From an uncultured Collinsella sp. (GTDB lineage: Bacteria > Actinomycetota > Coriobacteriia > Coriobacteriales > Coriobacteriaceae), in the NCBI GenBank assembly GCA_902496645.1, contig CABVBR010000017.1, positions 1-24,805 on the forward strand: 24,805 bases of DNA, given 5' to 3'. The position numbers were made by a program, and so were the translations under genes. The notes beneath the pieces are model-generated. The model did no database searches. It saw only the letters and a program-made list of their open reading frames with translations, and had not been told where the DNA came from. This document shows, piece after piece, positions 14,799 through 21,818 of this stretch; the stretch's first letter is position 1; each line of letters begins with the position of its first letter.

Positions 14799-15173
14799 AT
14801 GAGTGAGCAGAACGCCAACCCGGTCGAGCTCTTTGGCATGCGCGTCGCCCATGTGGGCATCAACGCCACCGATCCGTCCGACGCCCTGGAGATCGCGGAG
14901 CTGTTCTCGACGATGATGGGCATGCCCGTTATCGAGACTCCGGTTTCGTACTTTAACGATTCGCTAGTCGAGATCATGAAGCAGAACGGTCGTGGCACCA
15001 AGGGCCACATCGGCTTTGCCGTCAACGATATCGACGCGGCAGAGAAGTGGTTTGCCGAGCGCGGTCTCGAGGTCAACGAGGAGTCGCGTGCGCTGCTGCC
15101 CGAGGGTGGCACCAAGCTCGTGTACTTTAAGCGCGAGTTCGCCGGCTTCGCCGTGCATCTGTGCCGCGAGTAG
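14799..15173 (+). CDS. VOC (glyoxalase/dioxygenase fold) family protein
   Basis: A 124-residue single-subunit VOC protein. It shows the paired beta-alpha-beta-beta-beta units: MRVAHVGINATDPSDALEIAELFSTMMG in the first and GHIGFAVNDIDAAEKWFAE with VYFKREFAGFAVHLC in the second. Candidate metal ligands are the His of AHVGI, the Glu of SLVEIM, the His of GHIGF and a late acidic/His position. The substrate cannot be told. RBS AGGAG overlaps the stop of the PTS IIB gene (taGGAG). Its linkage to a PTS IIB suggests a sugar-derived substrate, such as a keto-deoxy sugar acid; that is inference. Confidence 0.8.
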   Translation: MSEQNANPVELFGMRVAHVGINATDPSDALEIAELFSTMMGMPVIETPVSYFNDSLVEIMKQNGRGTKGHIGFAVNDIDAAEKWFAERGLEVNEESRALLPEGGTKLVYFKREFAGFAVHLCRE

Positions 15174-15198
15174 CGCGCAAGCTGCCATAGCTAACGAG

Positions 15199-15235
15199 AA
15201 ATGGGGTAAGGCCGCGTGGCCTTACCCCATTTTTT
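15199..15235 (+). terminator. Rho-independent terminator after the PTS IIB-VOC unit
   Basis: AAATGGGGTAAGGCC pairs perfectly with GGCCTTACCCCATTT around a 4-base loop (GCGT), running into TTTTTT. Because the left arm begins with AAA, it could also work weakly on -. Confidence 0.95.
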
Positions 15236-15266
15236 ATGCCGCGTGGCAGCCTGGCAGGCTGTTGAT

Positions 15267-15456
15267 AATCGAAGGTGAATGGTTTTCCCGAGAAGTGAAC
15301 GAGCAAAATCGGACCCCCGAAGCATCGACACTTTGGGGGTGGAATTTCCTGCGGTTTCATCGAGTTTTTCCTGCAGTTTTGGTGCCAAAAAGTGTGAATG
15401 CTTCGGGGGTCCAAAATAGGTCGTTCACTTCTCGGGAAAACCATTCACCTTCGATT
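15267..15456. repeat. 190-bp palindromic element, copy 1 (element C)
   Basis: The outermost 36 bases at each end (15267-15302 and 15421-15456) are exact reverse complements. Inside, GGACCCCCGAAGCAT (15311-15325) pairs exactly with 15398-15412. The core starting TTTCCCGAGAAGTGAACG is shared with copy 2 at 18324. There is no ORF of note. It lies between convergent genes; its right end is 14 bases from the histidine kinase stop. It looks like a non-autonomous mobile or interspersed palindromic element. Confidence 0.85.
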
Positions 15457-15470
15457 CGTGAGAGGTGCTC

Positions 15471-16766
15471 CTACCGCGGCAAACGGATCGTAAAGCGGCT
15501 ACCGACGCCTTCGACCGAGGTCACGCCGATGACGCCACCGTGGCTATCGACGATCCACTTGGCAATGGCGAGCCCCAGACCCGACCCCTGTGCGCCGGCA
15601 TCACGCGCGTTGTCGGCACGATAGAACCGCTCAAACGCATGAGCTGCGGACTCCTGGTTCATGCCGATGCCCTCGTCCTCAACACTTATGTCGATCGCGC
15701 CCATGCCCGCATCGGGTGTTATGCCAAATGTGACGGTCGTTCCCGCACTCGAGTACTTGGCGGCGTTTTGCACGATCACGCGCAGAGCCTGCTTCACGAG
15801 CGCGACATCGACGGATGCGTCGCAGCGCGGGTCACTGGCAAACGCAGTATTAAAAGCCAGTCGATACGCGTGCGCGGCATCAATCATCTGCGATTCTTCG
15901 CATACCTCGCCGACCAGTGCAGCCAGGTTGGTATTCACGCGCCGCAGCACGGTGCGGCCGGCATCTCCGCGTGCCAAAAACAGCAGTTGTTCCACGAGCT
16001 CCTGCATATGCTCGCTTTCGGCCTTGAGCGAGGCGATGGACTCTGCCAGCACGTCTGGGTCGTCTTTGCCCCAGCGGTCGAGCATGTTTACGTAGCCCTG
16101 AATCACCGCGATGGGCGTGCGCAGCTCGTGACTCGCATCGTTGACAAAACGCATCTGCTGCAGCTTGGCCTCTTGCATCTGACGCAGCAAACGGTTGAGT
16201 GCGACCTCGATGCTCGCCAGGTCCGCGTCGCCGGTGGTGACGCTCGGCGAATCGACACTTGCACGCTCAATGGCCTGCTCCAGCGTTTCCATCTTGCCGC
16301 CGACGAGCTGCATGCGGCCGAGCTCGTCCACGCGCAGCGCCAGATCGTTGAGCGGCGCCATGGTGCGGCGCACGCGACGGGCGCCGCCGAGCATGTCGAG
16401 CACGCTGATGACCTGCCAGCCAATGACAACGATATAGAGGGGGCACAGTGCAACGAGGTCCTGCGCGAGGGGGAAGGTCTTGGTGGCGCGTGCAAGCTCA
16501 ACGGTATAGGTAAGCGTGGCCGGGTCCCAGCCGCGTGCGGGCGTCAGCGACATACTGCGAACGGACTCGCTGGGGATCCAACCTGCGGTAAACGCGCTGG
16601 CGGGCAGCGTCTGGTTGTAGCCAAAGACGAGGATCGCCGCCGCAACAACCAGTAGCAACAGATCCAGCCAGACGTAGCTCATCAGGCGTCGCCACATGTA
16701 GCTCCAGTTGATGGCGCGGGCGATGGAGGTGACGCGCTTGGTCTCGGCGTTACGCGCGGCAGACAT
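15471..16766 (-). CDS. Sensor histidine kinase
   Basis: A 431-residue membrane kinase. Membrane segments lie at about residues 30-50 (LLLLVVAAAILVFGY) and 105-130 (LYIVVIGWQVISVLDML), with a short extracytoplasmic loop of about 55 residues between. A HAMP-like linker follows, then the H-box NDASHELRTPIAVIQGY with phospho-acceptor His near 213, the N-box VIVQNAAKYSS, the G1 box VEDEGIGM, AFERFYRAD, and the G2 box GSGLGLAIAKWI. All catalytic boxes look intact. The ATG at 16766 overlaps the response-regulator gene by 17 bases, supporting coupling; a later Met (MSYVWLD) is an alternative start. The signal is unknown; the small sensor loop suggests a membrane or small-ligand cue. Confidence 0.92.
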   Translation of the reverse strand: MSAARNAETKRVTSIARAINWSYMWRRLMSYVWLDLLLLVVAAAILVFGYNQTLPASAFTAGWIPSESVRSMSLTPARGWDPATLTYTVELARATKTFPLAQDLVALCPLYIVVIGWQVISVLDMLGGARRVRRTMAPLNDLALRVDELGRMQLVGGKMETLEQAIERASVDSPSVTTGDADLASIEVALNRLLRQMQEAKLQQMRFVNDASHELRTPIAVIQGYVNMLDRWGKDDPDVLAESIASLKAESEHMQELVEQLLFLARGDAGRTVLRRVNTNLAALVGEVCEESQMIDAAHAYRLAFNTAFASDPRCDASVDVALVKQALRVIVQNAAKYSSAGTTVTFGITPDAGMGAIDISVEDEGIGMNQESAAHAFERFYRADNARDAGAQGSGLGLAIAKWIVDSHGGVIGVTSVEGVGSRFTIRLPR

Positions 16767-17535
16767 AGCCCACCCCGCGCACGGTCTGGAGGATGCGGAC
16801 ACCGCCAGCGTCCTCGATCTTGGCGCGCAGGTGCGCGATGTGCACGTCGACGTTGTTGGTGTCGCCCACGTATTCGTAGCCCAGCGCCTCGTGCGCGATG
16901 CGCTCGCGTGTGAGCACGGTTTCGGCATGCGTCATAAGCAGGGCGAGGACATCGAACTCGCGGGCCGTGAGCGCGATGGGCGAGCCGCCGACCGTGACTT
17001 CGCGGCGGTTGGGATCGAGCGCGACCGAACCCACGACGAGCGCGGCGGGGGAGGGCGAGGCGGATGCCTGGGCCGAGCCGCCGGCCAGGGGCATCGCAAT
17101 GGTACCGGCGCCCACGCCGCCCACTACGTTCGCCCCGGCACCGATGCCGCCAACGCCCGAAGCCGCCCGCACGGCCTCCGAGCGCTTTAGCGCCACGCGG
17201 ATCCGTGCGAACAGCTCCTCAATCGCAAACGGCTTGGTCAGGTAATCGTCAGCACCGGCGTCGAGCCCGGCCACCTTGTCCATCACGGCATCGCGCGCGG
17301 TGACCATAATCACCGGCACATCCTTGTGCTTGCGGACGCGTCGCAGCACCTCCATGCCGTTGAGCTGCGGCAACAGCACATCGAGCAGAATCAGATCGTA
17401 GTTGCGCTCCAGCGCCAGGTCAACGGCGGTGCGGCCATCGGCAGCGTGTTCCACCTGATAGCCCTCGTGCTCAAGCTCGAGCGTCACAAAGCGGGCGATT
17501 TTCTCTTCGTCCTCTACGATCAGGATTCGTGCCAT
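16750..17535 (-). CDS. OmpR-family response regulator with long Gly/Ala linker
   Basis: A 261-residue DNA-binding regulator paired with the kinase downstream. Receiver: acidic pocket VEDEE at 7-11, phospho-Asp D52 in LLDVLLPQLNG, VTARD at 78-82, Lys101 in TKPF. The C-terminal winged helix begins near residue 171 (VALDPNRREVTVGG, LTAREFDVLALLM, VDVHIAHLRAKIE, VRGVGYVC). Between them, residues 122-168 form an unusual Gly/Ala/Ser-rich, low-complexity linker; most relatives have 15-20 residues there. The gene starts 18 bases after the upstream UBA-domain gene, so the three form one operon. Confidence 0.94.
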   Translation of the reverse strand: MARILIVEDEEKIARFVTLELEHEGYQVEHAADGRTAVDLALERNYDLILLDVLLPQLNGMEVLRRVRKHKDVPVIMVTARDAVMDKVAGLDAGADDYLTKPFAIEELFARIRVALKRSEAVRAASGVGGIGAGANVVGGVGAGTIAMPLAGGSAQASASPSPAALVVGSVALDPNRREVTVGGSPIALTAREFDVLALLMTHAETVLTRERIAHEALGYEYVGDTNNVDVHIAHLRAKIEDAGGVRILQTVRGVGYVCRA

Positions 17536-17553
17536 ACGTGCCCCTATCTGCGA

Positions 17554-18096
17554 TTACTTGTCGTCGTTCAGATTTTGTTTGATGCCGTCCGCGGCATCGG
17601 CGGCGTGGTCCATCAGGTTGTTGATGCTGCCGGGCACGTCGCCGTCGCTGTCGATGCGGTAGCGCATACCAAAGAACAGGCCAAGCAGCATCAGCCAAAT
17701 CGTGGCGCCCCAGGCAAACAGGGCGACGATGGGGATCAGGATGGGAATGTTGAGGATGATGGCGTCGCGGCGCGTGGCGATAAACTTGGTATCCAGGCTC
17801 AGGCGGAAGAGCTTTTTGAGGTATTCCCACACGCTGTCCATCTTCTTGGAGAAGTCGGTCTTTTCGCTCGACTTCTCGTAGGCGGCCTGCGCAGCGACCA
17901 TCTCGGCCGAGGGCTCATCGACCGGCGCGGACTCGGTGGCGGCGTGCGCCGACGTGGTCTGCGTCTTGCCCTGCGACTCGAGCCAAATGATGGCGTCCAG
18001 GACGTTGCCGTCGGCGGCGTCGAGCGCGGCCTTGGCATCGGTATAGCTCACGTTGCACTTGGTGCGGATAGTTTCAACTTTTTCGAGGTCGTCCAT
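17554..18096 (-). CDS. UBA/TS-N domain membrane protein (DUF4342-like)
   Basis: A 180-residue protein. Residues 1-45 form a UBA/TS-N-like three-helix domain (VETIRTKCNVSYTDAKAAL, NVLDAIIWLE), as in the N-terminus of EF-Ts. A charged, Ala-rich stretch follows (45-85), then an amphipathic helix (KKMDSVWEYLKKLFRLSL) and a hydrophobic hairpin at about 114-145 (IILNIPILIPIVALFAWG, WLMLLGLFFGM) that probably forms one or two membrane segments. DUF4342 proteins share this layout; their function is not known. RBS GAAAGGACAGG lies just upstream. It is first in an operon with a two-component pair, so it may be a target or modulator of that system. Confidence 0.82.
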   Translation of the reverse strand: MDDLEKVETIRTKCNVSYTDAKAALDAADGNVLDAIIWLESQGKTQTTSAHAATESAPVDEPSAEMVAAQAAYEKSSEKTDFSKKMDSVWEYLKKLFRLSLDTKFIATRRDAIILNIPILIPIVALFAWGATIWLMLLGLFFGMRYRIDSDGDVPGSINNLMDHAADAADGIKQNLNDDK

Positions 18097-18214
18097 GACC
18101 TGTCCTTTCGTTCGATGGGCGCGACGCCGGGCGATTTGCCCGGGCGCGAGCGTTGCGTTCGGCGGCCTGCGTTGCGCGGCGCCGCCCCGCCCTCGGTCGA
18201 ACTCTATAGTGCAG

Positions 18215-18242
18215 GTTATAGATTAAGCGATTCTTGAGCCAA
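18215..18242 (-). promoter_or_regulatory. Promoter of the UBA-protein/two-component operon
   Basis: On -, TTGGCT (18242-18237), a 16-base spacer and TATAAC (18220-18215) form a reasonable sigma-A promoter about 120 bases before the start. A second candidate -10, TATAGA, lies slightly downstream (18208-18203). Confidence 0.45.
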
Positions 18243-18312
18243 GATTAATGTTGGATGAGTTTTTGGGTGGCGGTGGGGAAGGGGGAGGTGCCCTTCTGGG
18301 TAGCTAGCAGCG

Positions 18313-18490
18313 AGGTCTAATACTTTCCCGAGAAGTGAACGAGCTAAATCGGACCCCCGAAGCATCGACACTTTAGAGGTGCCGTTTCCTGCGGTTTCGA
18401 TGCTGAAATCCTGCGATTTTGCCGACGAAAAATGTGGATGCTTCAGGGGTCCAAAAACAGACGTTCACTTCGCGGAAAAGTATTAGACCT
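18313..18490. repeat. 178-bp palindromic element, copy 2 (element C)
   Basis: Ends 18313-18341 and 18462-18490 are reverse complements at 27 of 29 positions. The core from TTTCCCGAGAAGTGAACG to about 18375 is nearly identical to copy 1 at 15284, and both copies keep GTTTCCTGCGG-like central blocks and the GGACCCCCGAAGCAT stem (here pairing with one mismatch at 18438-18452). The outermost 11 bp of each arm is perfectly self-complementary but unrelated to the outer arm of copy 1. It lies in the divergent gap at the left border of the accessory region. Confidence 0.85.
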
Positions 18491-18518
18491 TGGCAGCGGA
18501 GAGCGGTGACCTAACGGC

Positions 18519-18531
18519 AAGCCGGCGGCAG
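18519..18531 (+). repeat. 13-base repeat AAGCCGGCGGCAG, left copy
   Basis: The same 13 bases recur at 20153-20165, inside the hairpin that closes the abiE cassette. The pair therefore brackets abiEi-abiEii as a direct repeat. It could be a cassette boundary or simply half of a former terminator. Confidence 0.4.
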
Positions 18532-18561
18532 AAATGGGATAGGCGAAGCGCACCGATCGTA

Positions 18562-18567
18562 TAGAAT
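18562..18567 (+). promoter_or_regulatory. Putative -10 element of the abiE operon
   Basis: TATAGAATC contains TAGAAT 5 bases before an in-frame ATG at 18573. No -35 or Shine-Dalgarno is seen, so transcription may begin at or close to that ATG. Confidence 0.35.
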
Positions 18568-18611
18568 CAAAAATGCGTTTCAAAAGTATGAAAATATCCT
18601 ACAATTGCAAC

Positions 18612-19235
18612 ATGAAGTACTTTAGCAACATAACGGCGATAAGCGAGCTTTCCGAGAGCGAGGGCGTGTTCACCACGGCCCAGGCGGCTCGCATGGACAT
18701 CTCTCGAGATGCACTGGCGCACTCATGCCGCGCAGGGCGTCTTGAACGGATATGCCACGGCGCCTACCGGATGTCTGGAACACAGCGCCGAGACACCGAC
18801 GAGCTCAACGCCTTTTGGAAGCTCACCAATCCCTCCCTTTGCGCGTGGGAGAGAAAACGCCAGTGGGATGGCATCGCCGTGAGCGGTACGACGGCGGCGA
18901 ACCTGCAGCAAATGGGCGATTTCTATCTGTCCCCCTACAGGATGACCGCGCCTATGCGTATCAATACAAGAAACGAATCCCTTTCTTTTGTAAAGCGCGA
19001 GATCGCTGAGCGGGACATCGTTTGGCTCGACGGCCTGCCGGTAACTAAACCCGAGCGCACGCTTGTTGATCTTTGCCTCGATTGCGAGGACCCCTCATTA
19101 ATTATTGATGCCTATCACGATGCGCTGGGGCGTGGGCTCGATATGCAGCGGCTGAAAGAACTCGTAAAGGAGAACTCTAAAACTGCCAAACGACGCGAAC
19201 TAATGAGGCCTTTGCTGATGGTACTGAACGGTTAA
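18612..19235 (+). CDS. abiEi: Type IV toxin-antitoxin antitoxin AbiEi
   Basis: A 207-residue antitoxin and autoregulator of an AbiE-type system. The N-terminal winged helix reads VFTTAQAARMDISRDALAH, then CRAGRLERICHGAYRM, as in the AbiEi_4 family; the C-terminal antitoxin domain follows (VSGTTAANLQQMG, DIVWLDGLPVTKPERTLVDL, LIIDAYHDALGRG). AbiEi-type proteins repress their own promoter and oppose the nucleotidyltransferase without forming a complex. No RBS precedes any candidate ATG (18573, 18588, 18612); 18612 is chosen because the family-like sequence begins soon after, but a leaderless start at 18573 (220 aa) is plausible. The toxin gene starts 15 bases downstream. GC is visibly lower than in the housekeeping genes. 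Confidence 0.85.
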   Translation: MKYFSNITAISELSESEGVFTTAQAARMDISRDALAHSCRAGRLERICHGAYRMSGTQRRDTDELNAFWKLTNPSLCAWERKRQWDGIAVSGTTAANLQQMGDFYLSPYRMTAPMRINTRNESLSFVKREIAERDIVWLDGLPVTKPERTLVDLCLDCEDPSLIIDAYHDALGRGLDMQRLKELVKENSKTAKRRELMRPLLMVLNG

Positions 19236-19250
19236 TGCGAAACGGAGAAC

Positions 19251-20141
19251 ATGGTGAAGTACAAAACGCCTGCCGCATTGGAGATGGCTGTTAGGAATGC
19301 CGCAAGACAGTCGCAGATGGATACCAATCGGGCGATCGTCGGTTTCTACTTTCATCGCTTCCTATGTCGCGTTTTTTCAGAAGATGACGGCAGCTTTGTG
19401 CTCAAGGGTGGCCAAAGCGTCCTAGCGCGAACACTCGATGCGCGTGTCACAAGGGATATTGACTTGGTTGCTCAAGAGGAAAGTCTCGAAGAGGCTATTG
19501 CCGATCTGGTGCAGGCGGCTTCGATTGATTTGGAGGATTTCGTTTCGTTTGTCTTTGATCGTGCAGAGCAGATCAAAGAAGAAGATGAGTATCGGTGCGG
19601 TGCGAAGGTGTGGTTCACCCCCTTTATGGGAACCAAGAAGCTACAGCCAATTTCAATTGACTTGGTAATTGATGAAGTGCAGGGACTTGAGCCGGAGGTT
19701 CTTGCACCGATTGATCGTTTGAATATCGAGGGGCTCCCAGTCTGCGACTATCGAGTATGCCGAGCGGAGAGCGCCCTTGCAGATAAATTGCTCGCAATGA
19801 TAGAGATGCATGAGGGCCGTGCCTCTTCGCGAATCAAGGATATAGTCGACATCTTGGTGTACGCGAAAACTTGCTTCGTCGATGGGGCTACGCTTGTCGA
19901 GAGAGTCGAGAAAGAAGCGTCTGCCCGCAAGGTGGCAATGCCGGAAGAGTTCGTGGCGCCTCTCTGGTGGAAACAAAATGGTTCTGCGCAGTACATAAAG
20001 ATGGCGAGGCAGGCGGGGGTACTTGATCTCGCGGGGAACATTGCTGAGGCAGAGGAAATCGTCAATCGGTTGTATGCACCGTGCTTTAATCGTTCGGCGA
20101 ATGTGCGCAAATGGAATCCTCAGACCACGGGATGGGAATAG
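19251..20141 (+). CDS. abiEii: Type IV toxin AbiEii, nucleotidyltransferase
   Basis: A 296-residue nucleotidyltransferase-like toxin of the AbiEii/AbiGii family. The fold's active-site motif is intact: FVLKGGQSVLAR (Gly53-Gly54), TRDIDLVA (Asp69, Asp71), then VWFTPFMGTKKLQPISIDLV with the third acidic residue and ALADKLLAMIEMHEGRASSRIKDIVD with the conserved Lys and Asp. The family's tail (VRKWNPQTTGW) is present. Members transfer nucleotides to RNA or other targets and stop growth; many give phage abortive infection. RBS GGAGA is close to the ATG. It forms an operon with abiEi and is followed by a strong hairpin. Confidence 0.88.
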   Translation: MVKYKTPAALEMAVRNAARQSQMDTNRAIVGFYFHRFLCRVFSEDDGSFVLKGGQSVLARTLDARVTRDIDLVAQEESLEEAIADLVQAASIDLEDFVSFVFDRAEQIKEEDEYRCGAKVWFTPFMGTKKLQPISIDLVIDEVQGLEPEVLAPIDRLNIEGLPVCDYRVCRAESALADKLLAMIEMHEGRASSRIKDIVDILVYAKTCFVDGATLVERVEKEASARKVAMPEEFVAPLWWKQNGSAQYIKMARQAGVLDLAGNIAEAEEIVNRLYAPCFNRSANVRKWNPQTTGWE

Positions 20142-20150
20142 GCTAGATAG

Positions 20151-20189
20151 TTAAGCCGGCGGCAGGATTAGTTCCTGCCGCCGGCTTAA
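20151..20189. terminator. Perfect 17-bp hairpin between convergent genes
   Basis: TTAAGCCGGCGGCAGGA (20151-20167) pairs exactly with 20173-20189 around TTAGT. It lies 9 bases after the abiEii stop and 25 bases before the stop of the convergent gene. No long T tract on either side, so termination is likely but not certain. Confidence 0.6.
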
Positions 20190-20214
20190 GACGTTTCTAC
20201 TGCCTATGTATGCG

Positions 20215-21648
20215 CTACTCGCAGGCCTGGTCGACCACCTGAGTAACGGCCTTCTTTGCGGCTTCAAGGTCGCGCTGAGCTTGGGCGACAGCGGCCTCGG
20301 CTTGTTTCTTTGCCCTTACGACCTCGGCAAAGCGATTGATGGATTCGCTGTACTCGCGTGTGCGTGGGTCGAGCGCCGGTGGGACTTCGATCTCGAACAG
20401 ATCGGTAGGGCGGATGGCGTGGCTGTACTGATTGTCGGACAATACCTGCAAAACTATGGACCCATGGCCGTCGGTGAGGTACGCCGCGACCATCTCTGCA
20501 TACACCATGCGCTCCTCGTCGGTCATCGTTGGAATCGCCGGGCGAATGGCGGTGGTGTTGTGCGAGGCAACTAGATGCTGCTTTGCATCATCGATGCCGA
20601 CCACAAGTAGGTTCGACGCGCCGTAACGACCGAGTATGCGCGGCATGACGATATCGCCGCAACGAAGCTCGTAACGAGCCAACACGTCTGGACTTACCTT
20701 TACAGGTTCGGAATCCAGCTCCGACGCGCCTTCCGCAACATCCCTGGGCAGCAAATAGCCGTTGCGGAAATCCTGAGATGAAATGCGGCGCACCTCGACA
20801 GCGTCGATGTCATCCGAGGTGGTGCTGTCTCGGGGCATAAACGGCACCACGCGCATAAAGCTGTCGCCGAGCGTTGCGCTGTAGTTTTGAGCTACGGAGA
20901 TCAGGCCAACCCTGCCTTTGGAGAGCGCGGCGTGGTGTTGGAGTAGCTTGCGCGTTTCGAGCTCGACGGTTTCAATGGAAACCGTTTTGCGTGAGTCGCA
21001 CTCGATGCCGCTCCAGTCAGGGGAGAAAGCCAAGGGAAGATTGGGGTAGCGAGCCCCGTCGGCAAACCGAAGGCGTGGCATGGGCGTGGCGGCATTGCGG
21101 AATGAAACGCTGCGATTTCCCGTCGACAATACAATAAGTGCGTACATGCCGTGCATTGGAGATTCGGCGAGCGGGTGATATAGGACGCTTTCGACGAGCC
21201 CCTCGCGCAACAGAATCGCGCGTGCCTGCTCGGCGTTGTCCAAAGACTCGAACGGCAGCAGTACGGCGGCTCGAGTACGACCGGAGAGGGCTAGTGCATA
21301 CAGGCACCAGAGATAGGCCTCCCAATCGCAGAAGCCCAGGTAGCCAGGCTCCAGATCATTAATGAGCGCCTCACATGCGCTGTTGATTTCGCGAAAACGT
21401 TTGCGAACGCAAGCTGTGGCATCGATAAACACCGGCGCCGCGTTGTCATTGCCCGTGTTCTGCTTGCCGGGCTCAAGTTCGCAAATATTAGGTACGCCGT
21501 TGCCGTTCAGCCTGAAGCATTCACGAAGCGCCTCGCAGCCGATGGCGCCAGGTAGGCGAACGGTGAGTAGGCGGCTGCCTTGTTCTAGGTTAAGCGCGCG
21601 CGAGAGGGCGGCGGCGGTGAGACGTGGCAATGATGTTGTTTCACGCAT
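20215..21648 (-). CDS. Orphan N6-methyltransferase-like/TRD hybrid, apparently catalytically dead
   Basis: A 477-residue protein. Residues 22-60 (LEQGSRLLTVRLPGAIG ... ICELEPG) resemble the SAM-binding motif I region of N6-adenine methyltransferases but lack the D.xCGxG core. Residues 95-185 resemble the later part of the HsdM catalytic domain (ALSGRTRAAVLLPFESL, ILLREGLVESVLYHPL, MYALIVLSTGN) yet have no NPPY/F motif; LEPGYLGF sits near that place. Residues 290-440 look like an HsdS-type target recognition domain (YELRCGDIVMPRILGRYG, ASHNTTAIRP, DLFEIEVPPALDPRTREY), followed by an Ala/Lys/Glu coiled coil at 445-475. No HsdR, HsdS or intact HsdM is adjacent. RBS AAAGGG lies 9 bases upstream. 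It may be a DNA-binding regulator or defence component. Confidence 0.6.
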   Translation of the reverse strand: MRETTSLPRLTAAALSRALNLEQGSRLLTVRLPGAIGCEALRECFRLNGNGVPNICELEPGKQNTGNDNAAPVFIDATACVRKRFREINSACEALINDLEPGYLGFCDWEAYLWCLYALALSGRTRAAVLLPFESLDNAEQARAILLREGLVESVLYHPLAESPMHGMYALIVLSTGNRSVSFRNAATPMPRLRFADGARYPNLPLAFSPDWSGIECDSRKTVSIETVELETRKLLQHHAALSKGRVGLISVAQNYSATLGDSFMRVVPFMPRDSTTSDDIDAVEVRRISSQDFRNGYLLPRDVAEGASELDSEPVKVSPDVLARYELRCGDIVMPRILGRYGASNLLVVGIDDAKQHLVASHNTTAIRPAIPTMTDEERMVYAEMVAAYLTDGHGSIVLQVLSDNQYSHAIRPTDLFEIEVPPALDPRTREYSESINRFAEVVRAKKQAEAAVAQAQRDLEAAKKAVTQVVDQACE

Positions 21649-21678
21649 GTATAGAGCCCTTTCTTCTTAGTGGGCTAT

Positions 21679-21708
21679 ATAATAGCAGAAAAAATTAAAA
21701 ATTTCTAA
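21679..21708 (-). promoter_or_regulatory. Promoter of the methyltransferase-like gene
   Basis: On -, TTAGAA (21708-21703), an 18-base AT-rich spacer and TATTAT (21684-21679) sit about 30 bases before the start. The surrounding 30 bases are the most AT-rich in this part of the window. Confidence 0.5.
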
Positions 21709-21766
21709 TGACGAGAACAGCCTACTGTGCTATCCTCGAAGCAATCCAAAACCAACTCAATACCAA

Positions 21767-21818
21767 CTGCTTGATGCAATCGCTACACAGCCTTTAGGCA
21801 AACCGCGCTATCAAGCAG
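21767..21818. repeat. 9-bp inverted repeat in the divergent gap
   Basis: CTGCTTGAT (21767-21775) and ATCAAGCAG (21810-21818) are exact reverse complements 34 bases apart. A second small palindrome, TTCTAA-AAC-TTAGAA, lies at 21879-21893. Both precede the gene at 21938 and could be operator sites or RNA leader structure. Confidence 0.4.

Noticed and set aside
15267..15456. Complete insertion sequence
   Set aside because: No transposase gene lies within or next to either palindromic copy. At 178-190 bp they can only be non-autonomous elements or interspersed palindromes.
18266..18300. Terminator-like GAAGGG/CCCTTC pair before palindrome copy 2
   Set aside because: The stem is short and imperfect, no T tract follows, and no gene ends nearby on either strand.
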